A stretch of 64,000 nucleotides of DNA from Apostichopus parvimensis (lineage: Eukaryota > Echinodermata > Holothuroidea > Aspidochirotida > Stichopodidae): contig KN882570.1 of the NCBI GenBank assembly GCA_000934455.1, positions 78,137-142,136 of the forward strand, read 5' to 3'. Positions 55,998 to 64,000 of the stretch are shown one piece after another. A model generated the notes under the pieces. The model was not told the DNA's origin and made no database searches. It was given only the letters and a program-made list of their open reading frames with translations. The number at the start of each line of letters is the position of its first letter. Within the stretch, counting starts at the first letter, position 1. A program made the position numbers and the translations under genes.

Positions 55998-58900
55998 ATG
56001 TCTTTAACAAATTTTAGGCAATGGCATCAATGGGCCCACCCGTTGGAAAAAAAAGCGAAACTGGGCAAGCCTCCGAAACGACGTGCTGTTTCAGTAAGTC
56101 TGACGAAGAAAGGGCGGCTGACCTCAAAAACCGTTTGCTTACGTCAGCGAAGAAGAAAACGAAAGGCAACTTTCAAAGATTTGTTCAGCAGAATTATTTG
56201 GGATGAAGATCTGCAGCTGCAACAACAACTGGAATCTGCAGATGGAAATTGTGGTGAATTAACCCAGTCAGCATCTCTTGCCAGGCCCCAAACTACACAG
56301 TCTTCATCCAAGTCTTACAAGGAGAAAGTGAAAGCAAGTGAAAAGCTTGGACTAATATCCGTGGAGAGCTGATGAAGGCATATGTGGGGTCTTTTATGCC
56401 ACCAGATAAGGGTCAGTGCTGTGTTACTGGCTGCTTTGCTGATGTATCATACAAGTGTGACGACTGCCATCACCATGCATACTTCTGTGGGCCACATCTC
56501 GTTCAGACACATCAACGAAAATTGCATGTGCCGTGTTCATATGAGGTAAAATTATTTTATCTACAACCTGTGTAATTGGTTTTCATTTCAGATGGGAAAT
56601 ATAGTATGTTTAATCCATGGTTTAAACTTATGTTCTAGTCAGCTTTCATTGTAATCGACTACTTGAACAGTAATCAATTTGAAAGTGAAATTTCCAAACA
56701 AATTACACTTTGCAGGTGGATAATAAATTGTTGTAAAACAGTTATTCACATCATTTTGCAAATTCATTTGAAAAATTAGGTATAGGAATTTGTCATTCAC
56801 CTTCTGCTTAACAAGTTAATTGACATGTTATCTCCATTAAAGAAACATTTGTCATCAATTCAGACTAGCTGGACTACTTTTGTGCTCTTCACAACAAATG
56901 CAGTGACGGNNNNNNNNNNNNNNNNNNNNNNNNNNNNNNNNNNNNNNNNNNNNNNNNNNNNNNNNNNNNNNNNNNNNNNNNNNNNNNNNNNNNNNNNNNN
57001 NNNNNNNNNNNNNNNNNNNNNNNNNNNNNNNNNNNNNNNNNNNNNNNNNNNNNNNNNNNNNNNNNNNNNNNNNNNNNNNNNNNNCAGAAAATATATTTCT
57101 CATTTATATTTTGCGGAACATATCATGGGATAAGGGGTACCAATTTCCAATAAGGATCCGGGAACTTTGCGTCCAGCATTTCTTGTCATACTTCTAACGA
57201 GAGTGGCAGCACCGGGCCTGTCAGTATGCGGTTTATTGTTGTGCTACAAATCTGCAACCGAGCAATGACTCATATAAACAAACAAACAGGTGTAAAACTG
57301 AACGAATTACACCTGTTGCTGCGTACGCCGGGCCTGCGTATACGACACTGTGTGGAGTTAAGTCTCTCATTGCAATGTGATATTAGTAGGTCTATATTCA
57401 TTCAGTATAGTTGTCTCAACCTTACGACACATTCTGCTAGGAAACATGAAATGGGGGTGTAGGCGGTTTTACACTATCTAACGCAACGTAGTGGCCAAGA
57501 ACCTGAAGTATTTTTAACGGAGGGCCCGAAGAACGTGAACTTATAGCATGCTCCTCATGGTGAAACATAATTGCACCTATTAGGTGAATTGAGTGTACTT
57601 TTAATAGTAGGAAAGACTAGCGTAGGTGCCTATGACCAACTAGACCGGTTTTCGGAATACTACTGTCATCAAAATGCATCAATTTCAAGTGGGTTGTAGG
57701 CCCCGGAAAGCTCTAAAATCGCGGAGCTTCCGGGGGCTTCGCCCCCCGAAACCCCACCGGGGCGTTGCCCCTGGACCTCACAAGGGGCCCTAGGGCGGGC
57801 CCCTTGACCCCAGCCAGAGTGGGCGATCGCTCGGCGATCGCGCCGATGCATCGGACCTCCCATTTTATTTTTGCCCCCCCCAATAATCTGCCCTGCCCCC
57901 TTGTTGCCCCCCAGGTTGGGAGAGCTGGCGCCGCCACTGAAGAAATGATCAATTAACATGCATGCATGAGTACAGCTACTCCTATATTGACTTTATTTGC
58001 CTGTATATCCCCCAAATTGTCACTGTTCATAATGATATGAAATGAATATGACACACCAGTGCCATGTGAGCTTTATCAATCTCCCCAGCTTGCTTGTGTA
58101 TATTTTAACTGTGGATCAACAGTGTTCATAAGGTTTATAATAGCGAGAAAACAGGTGTTTTCCGTTGAGGTGCAGCTTCTGTAGAAAACCACAGGATTAA
58201 GCCAGTACCTACTATTTTGCAAGTTCTCATAGTTGATCTAAAGTTTCTTTGTTTTCTACCTGTATTGTAGCTAGCTGCCTGTTCATGTTATAACCACAGC
58301 CAGTTTATTTGTATTGCTTGATGTCAGTTTATCAGACTTGATTGTGGTGTGTGTGCGCTCTAAAGAAACAATCTCTTTGATTGATTTTTAGTTTGATACT
58401 GTTGAATTTCACAGGACACAGTTGTTTATGAGAACTTTAAAATACATGTCTTGTTTAAAATAAAGAACAGGTTGACACTAAAGTGGCATTTTCAACTATT
58501 CAAGTAATTAAGGTCGAAGAGGTTGTGCATGTTATGCCTTGAATTCCAAGAAATAGATTGGAAACAGTTGATCAATATTTAATAACATTCAGATGAATCA
58601 TGTCAGTCTGTTGTAATTGTATATTATTTTATGTTTCTGTCTGACCCGGCCCACAAAGTTCATATTTCCAACAGCTATATTTTTCAGTTCTCTGAAACCA
58701 AGGAATCTATTTTTTACCTGTCAGGGGCTTTCGCCCATGGCTTGCTACAGCGCCTTAAGCATGGAAACAGCTAAATAGATAGTATAATATACAATATTCT
58801 TTCATTTTCTTCTTTCGGACAGGATGAAACATTGACAGAGGTCTTTGTAAAACAGGAACCATGGAAACCAAAGGGAGACCACGACTGTGCATCAGTCCAG

Positions 58901-61900
58901 ACGCACAATATTGTTGTTGTAGATTACAAAGGTAGGTACATACATGTTATATTCACTGACAATATCCATGCAGTTAATTACATTAGTAAGATGTTACCAG
59001 TAGGCATGGGGTACTGTAAATGTAATCATCAATCACCTTGGCTCGGCTGAATTTGTATTTAATTGAAACAATTGTTTGTTGAAAGAAAAGACAGTTAATC
59101 ATGGCTTAGACAATGGTTTTGCTTTTCTAAGGGCCAAAAGCATGAAAATGTCTTCCTTTGAAATATGACAAAAGCAAAATTTTAAAACAAATTCTGCCAA
59201 AAATATTTCAAATGTCGCAGTAATTTTTTAGAGGTTTAGAAATTGTTCTACAATTTCAGTGCCACAGTCTAAGCATCAGTGAGTAAACATGTGTAATATA
59301 TTTTCAGACAAGTTGTTAAAAACTACTAATAGCATGTCACAATACCACTGCTGCTGTGTAATTATTAAGTTATCTTCACTGAAACGTAAACATTTAAATT
59401 AAGCAACACTCTGCATGGTTTCTGACTGATGATATTTATTTTTACAGTCCGACAACATGATATTCCAGTGGCATTTTGCAACTGTGAGTCTGAAGCAACT
59501 GAACTTGTTCATATGGGACTATGGCCAGCATCTGCAGTCAAACCACAAGTTGCATTTTCTGTAGACCTGATGAGATGGTTGACAGTCATGTCACTGGAAT
59601 GCCATGTTGCACTCAGAAACCTTTGTTAAGCACTGAGTTGGATGGTGCCTAAAACCCTACCAATCTTAGTGAGTCTTCCTTTTAGTGATTGATGTTATAC
59701 TGTATAAGTTTTTACATACAATTCCTTGGTTTGTGTCATGTAAAGTATTGATTGATAGAATTTCACCACAAAAAGTTGTAGGTGTATGTGGCTGCCTTTG
59801 ACAACAGTTTATGATCCATATAGTGTCATTGACAGAACACTTACTTCTTACGAAGAGAAAAAACAGATTTTTATTTACCAAAGTATATAAGCATGTTCTA
59901 CGCATCTGTCCATGCAAAATAGATGAAGTGAATAGAATAATAATATCAATTACATTATCACATATAGACCTAAGCTTTCATGTTTTACACATATCATTTC
60001 ATCTACAATTTTTTCATTTTCAGGTCAAAAACCCTTATTCCCTGCTCTCGAAGAACTCCTTTGCAGAGTTCCGTTTTATGTGCAACCAATTGGACAGTTT
60101 TAAACTCCTTATTAACCCACTGTTCCTCAAACCAAGCTGTCTTGCTTGCCCGAAGGTAGGTACTGCACTAGGGACCTTATTTGATGTGAATGTTGATGTT
60201 CATATACAGAATATAATTAACGGTGGCATTAATTGTTTGTGGGGTTCCGTGTTCATCATGAGGACTGTCAGCTGCTTTTATCAATCTGAATCATTACAAT
60301 GCTGCTGTATAGAACCACCATGTCATCAGCAGTAATACATTCCTTATACAACTGAAGCAGAAATATATAATTTAACAATAGTATGTGATTCAAATTGACA
60401 GTGCTACTTGAAACTGTCTTTACAATGTTCTGTAGTAATCACTGGCATGCAATAGCCTAAAACATTATACTGATATGAGCAATTGGGATTTCCCTTTCTC
60501 TCTCTCTCGCTCTCTTGAACAGACCGGTGGTAAAAGAATTTTAAGCTTGGATGCTATGTTTGGCTTGAAGCAATGGAAGAAGTCTGGCTCGAGCGAGTTG
60601 CCCCCAAAGTATGTACATTCTTTCTTCTTGGAGCAGAACGTAGTGGATGGCTTTGTCCAGAGCTACCATCATCAGGCCACTAGCAAACAGGTAACGATAA
60701 ATTAATACATCTTTATATCTTTGCCGAAGGAATCTATCTGGTGGTGTGCATGTGTGAGCATGTATGTTTCAAATTGGCATATATATGATGGTGTGTTTTT
60801 GTATCCATGTTTGCATGGGAAACCTCCACTTGTTAACATGATAAAGCACCATTTTATGTTTTGGTTGTGTTAACTTCATACTTACTCAGTACATAGATGC
60901 ACCATATTTATTGCTGAGTTGTTGATTGAAAACTGTACTTCTGGTATTGTGGCTAACTTAGTGATTTTTACTTGGGTTTCTATTAAAGGCTGAGTCTTGA
61001 ATGTGTTAGTTATAATAACAGAAAATGACCCCAAAAGCTCGGGAAGCCAGATCTGGTTGTTTAAATGTTGCTATTTCAAGACAATATCCTGATTTTCTAC
61101 AGCGGTGATTAATTTGTTTGAAGTAACAGCTTTACCTTTGCTATTTCAATCTGTCTAAAGGGCCTGGCTTCACTCTGACCTCTGCGATGACTCCCATCGG
61201 AGGGTGCAAAGTTATAGACATTGGTAGACAAGCCAGGTGTTACCCTCTAGACAACATCCTAAATGAGGTAGCTAAATTACTTATGTATGTCAGGCAAGGA
61301 ATCACAAAACCTCATAGCTTTCTGGTTATCATGTCACTAAATCCTTCAAATAACTTTCAACACTGTGCCAACTGGTATCTGACACATATTGATGTTATAT
61401 TCACCTAGTGTATATTGATTAATGCTTCATTACAATTGCAGAACTGTAGCACATTTCAAGCTGGTGATCTCATGCAGTCCAAGAACAAATCCAAGAAAAT
61501 AGATGAGACGGGTGTGTTCGGGAGCGTCTGCAGGCACGAGATGCCAATTTCATTCTTTAGTCTTCGCCAGGGGGAGCAGTAAGTATATATGTAACCTAAA
61601 ACATATCATCATCGTCATTAATCAGTATTTATTAAGCGCTGTTATGGTGGAACACTGCAAGAAGTGCCTTGAAAGAGAATGGTTTATGATTTTTGTTTAA
61701 AGAAGACCCATTTTTATATACATGAAAAAATATATACCAAGAGTTAGTAATCAAATGAACTATTAAACCCATTTACATTTGATCCATCCATCATAGTGAA
61801 ACAAAAAGACTTATTTGTGACTATTACGTATCGTGTGTGTACAAGCCATCATCTTTATTAACTGCTTTATTTCAGACTTTCCAATGCAGTCAATATGGTA

Positions 61901-63972
61901 CAGCATCTGTTGAAAGAATTGCCGAATACCCAGCATTACATTTTGTATGACATTGCCTGTATGTTAGAAGCTCACCTTAAGGTACAGTAATTGAACTACT
62001 TTATAATTACGTATAGTTTACATCAAATGAGACTACCATTCTCAATAGGTTTGGGTAAAATGGAAAATAGTGTCACATTTACAGGGAACTAAAGTCTAAA
62101 CAGTGTGTGAAGGAAGAAACTGGTTGAGGGGTTGGACATACACTATTGATAACCCTCCCTCATCCATGCTATTGGTAACCACATGGGTATACAGTGATCA
62201 TAATTGGTTTATATTGGTTAGAACGTTAACTTATTATACCTCGCATCACATAGTATATCACAAAGCAATGGAGCTTTGTTATATCATAAGGAATATGCCC
62301 CATAGATGAAGCAATTATCCGGGCAATGACTTGCTAAACTAACAAGCTTAGGAGCGAAGAAAATTTGTAATTTGAGTGGGTAATTGAAACTTGCAACATT
62401 GACATACAATGAAAGAAAAAACAAAACTTACTTTCTATCTCTCCCTATTTCTTTCCTTAAGCACATTCAATATGTATACATTATTTCTATTACATATGAT
62501 ACCAATATAAAATTTATGAATTTTGGGACTCATAAATAATTGCAAATAGAATGGTTTAGTGTGTACAAATTGCTATTCAATTTTGAATTTGCTAAGTGAT
62601 AGTGAATAAATTATTCCTTGACTTGGTCTGTTGTCTATATTGTGATTTGATGAGAGCAGAGAAAGCATCCACAAAAACATAGTTACAACTATGTTTTTCT
62701 TTTCAATAAGCCATCATATGCACAGACAGGAATTAAACATTTTTCATTCCCCCAAAAAAATTCACTGCATCATGTTCTTGAAATTTTGTTTTCTCTGCAA
62801 CAGAAATCAGGGCAACATGCACTCCTGTCCAAAATCAAACTAGCTGTTCCAGCTTTTCACATTTATGGGCACAAACCGTCATGCCAGGTAACAGTCTTAT
62901 TCTATCAATTCACTCAATAACTATAACTTAAACATGTATTCTGTAAGTTGACAAGGAAAGCAATGTGCAAAAATATTTAAGCAATCATTGTGTACCAAAA
63001 CATCTTGTAACCAGTTATTGATGAAATGTACAGTTCTTGTGGCAAAATGTTCATAACAAACATGCACCTTTCATTTGTATGTCCTTTGTTGTTATCAGCC
63101 ATATAGTGACATGTTTGGAATGACTCTTGGCCAAAATCAAGAGCATGTGCTTCAGCAGTTAGTTTCACATATACTCTTTTAATCACAAGAAGAAGTGCTA
63201 GCAAACTAGCTACCAACACATTCCCATTGTGTCAAGCAATATTTGTTGAAGTGTTCTTTGTTGTTTATGGTTGTGTATTCCTTAATGCTAAGCCTAAAAT
63301 GTAGTTATAGGATCAACTCTGCTAATTTTTTGGTATATTAGTTACAACGTGGCACTAATTTACAAGCTTGCAAGCACATGACAGCTTAGACCAACATAAC
63401 ATAACATAGTTATATCTTTCCACAGATCAAGTACAGTAAAAGACGGGTGGATGGATTTGCCCTCAGTGATGGTGAGCAAGTAGAGAGGCTGTGGTCATAC
63501 ATGCGAAACTTTGTGACGAGTACACGAGAGATGACTCCATCCCACAGGATTGATGCTCTTTGTGATGCTCTGATACATTATGCCCACAAGACACCTTGGT
63601 AATGCAACTTAAAATGACGCAATGGTTTAAAATTTTAATAATTCCGGTCAGTTCATAGCAATATTAAGGTTGCAATCCTGTAGTATTCCTAATTGTGTAT
63701 TTCATTGTACGAAGTAAAGTGCTAATTAGCTTGTACAGTATCTCTTATTTTCTTACATCGATTGTTAAGTGTAATACCAAATGGTTGCCATACTGTTTGA
63801 CATCCTATATACATTTTGTGTGCCAGTTAGGTAATAAATCAGTAGTAGATATGGATTCTTCATTAATTACTTCAATTAGGTGAAATCATCCTGCAAAGGT
63901 ATCATCGTGCCACCCAGGCTGTGATGACTGCAAAGGAAGAACTGGCAGAAGCCATGTCATCTCATCAGCAAG
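55998..63972 (+). CDS. KDZ (Kyakuja-Dileera-Zisupton) transposase-family gene, multi-exon, runs off window
   Basis: Exons recognised: about 56017-56545, 58823-58931, 59448-59624, 60024-60155, 60523-60690, 61442-61578, 61876-61981, 62804-62887, 63426-63598, 63880-63972. KDZ features in order: basic N-terminus (KRRAVSVSLTKKGRLTS), a Cys/His zinc-binding cluster (CCVTGCFADVSYKCDDC, then CGPHLVQTH), VAFCNCESEATELVHMGLWP + AS, NPYSLLSK...SCLACPK, ILSLDAMFGLKQW, ETGVFGSVCRHEMP, YDIACMLEAHL, PAFHIYGHKPSCQ, and DGEQVERLWSYMRNF. The D in LSLD, the D in YDIAC and the E in DGE..ER are the likely catalytic acidic residues. Most junctions keep phase. Inconsistencies: a frameshift near 56340, and phase mismatches at exon 3-4 and 9-10. 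It is either a decaying transposon copy, a domesticated gene, or one with small assembly errors. Confidence 0.75.
56017..56545 (+). CDS. KDZ gene N-terminal exon with zinc-binding cluster
   Basis: After acceptor 'caaattttag' the frame that matches the family runs through PKRRAVSVSLTKK, FKDLFSRIIWDEDLQLQQQL and a Ser-rich stretch. It then needs a one-base shift near 56340 (in an A-run) to continue as AWTNIRGELMKAYVGSFMPP and the cysteine cluster, ending PCSYE at donor 'atgag|gtaaaa'. The overlapping frame from ATG 56021 (MASMGPPVGKK...) supplies a plausible start but ends early. Confidence 0.65.
57700..57950. repeat. GC-rich hairpin-array repeat
   Basis: A series of short perfect or near-perfect stems follow one another: gcggagcttccgggggcttcgccccccg, ccggggcgttgcccctgg, aaggggccctagggcgggcccctt and gcgatcgctcggcgatcgc regions. 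The block lies in the first large KDZ intron and differs sharply in composition from its AT-rich flanks. Open frames through it (57669-57959) are artefacts. It resembles mobile GC-rich repeats of many marine invertebrates; the family is unknown to me. Confidence 0.65.
60716..60910 (-). repeat. Hairpin-type dispersed repeat in a KDZ intron
   Basis: It contains tttgccgaaggaatctat, then a TG-rich stretch and 'cagtacatagatgcaccata', the same order as at 54793-54910 (ttccttgccgaagg..., TG microsatellite, 'tacatagatgcgccata'). It is therefore the same family in the inverse orientation to the 16-kb copy. Confidence 0.55.
61442..61578 (+). CDS. KDZ gene exon with CRHE motif
   Basis: It encodes NCSTFQAGDLMQSKNKSKKI, then DETGVFGSVCRHEMPISFFS and LRQGEQ. 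The donor 'gagca|gtaagt' leaves two bases (CA) that are completed by the first base of 61876-61981 to give Gln; that exon continues LSNAVNMVQHLLKELPNTQH + YILYDIACMLEAHLK. This in-phase junction and the family motifs on both sides make it one of the best-supported junctions in the window. Confidence 0.8.
63426..63598 (+). CDS. KDZ gene exon with DGE..ER..W motif
   Basis: The acceptor is 'ctttccacag'. The exon encodes IKYSKRRVDGFALSDGEQVE, then RLWSYMRNFVTSTREMTPSH and RIDALCDALIHYAHKTP. The DGE..ER.WS block is the most conserved part of KDZ transposases and contains the presumed catalytic glutamate. The donor is 'cttg|gtaatg', phase 2. Confidence 0.78.
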
Positions 63973-64000
63973 GTTTGTGATCAGTAGTAGCGTTTAACAT

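Noticed and set aside
56825-57133. Open frames around 57 kb
   Set aside because: They cross the assembly gap 56910-57084; the real sequence between the known flanks is unknown.
57669-57959. Several overlapping ORFs on both strands
   Set aside because: They reflect the stop-poor GC-rich hairpin block, not coding sequence.
1-64000. tRNA and rRNA genes
   Set aside because: No B-box-like ggttcgaatcc with matching acceptor stems and no rRNA-like stretches were seen; the tRNA-like matches are only primer-binding sites.

Overview
The window is animal nuclear DNA from a repeat-rich invertebrate genome. Genes have GT-AG introns, there are three assembly gaps (15875-15929, 44541-45094, 56910-57084), AC microsatellites are common, and stretches of 'taggcctaggcctaacgttag'-like low-complexity sequence recur. 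That flavour, together with an expanded HECT gene family, Mag-type Ty3 elements and KDZ/CACTA/hAT relics, suggests a marine deuterostome, most likely an echinoderm. This assignment is inference, not proof.

Layout. 1-8.4 kb: intergenic sequence with a young Mag-like Ty3/gypsy LTR element (1822-6643) that has an exact 5-bp target duplication. 8.4-20.6 kb: a minus-strand multi-exon gene (start codon at 20615) whose exons join in phase at the N-terminus and later encode a RanBP2/NZF zinc finger and the N-lobe of a HECT ubiquitin-ligase domain. Its introns hold hairpin-ended dispersed repeats, small inverted-repeat elements and a foldback element with inverted minisatellite arms (18617-20137). 23.2-27.4 kb: a broken Mutator-like transposase gene, then an apparently intact spliced gene for a NAIF1-like Myb/SANT protein. 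27.9-36.5 kb: a second, larger Ty3/gypsy element with long LTRs, a tRNA-Leu-type primer site and an extra third ORF with two C2H2 zinc fingers. 36.5-38.1 kb: decayed pogo-type and BED/hAT transposase pieces. 40.2-48.2 kb: a decayed gene of a high-copy metazoan protein family, split by a CACTA-like DNA element (43026-48069) that carries two exons of a separate conserved gene. 50.2-52.4 kb: a decayed hAT-type transposase between ACGTT-rich arms. 52.9 kb to the end: a plus-strand, roughly ten-exon KDZ (Kyakuja-Dileera-Zisupton) transposase-family gene that runs off the window.

How the parts relate. Nothing suggests an operon-like system. The region is a host HECT gene and a Myb-like gene set among several generations of mobile elements, many nested: a small element inside a foldback element inside a HECT intron, and a CACTA element inside an older gene relic whose reading frame is continuous across the deduced empty site. 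Most single-frame ORFs are shadows; the real genes were found by joining short exons through splice sites and reading phase. All family assignments come from reading motifs by eye; no database search was run.
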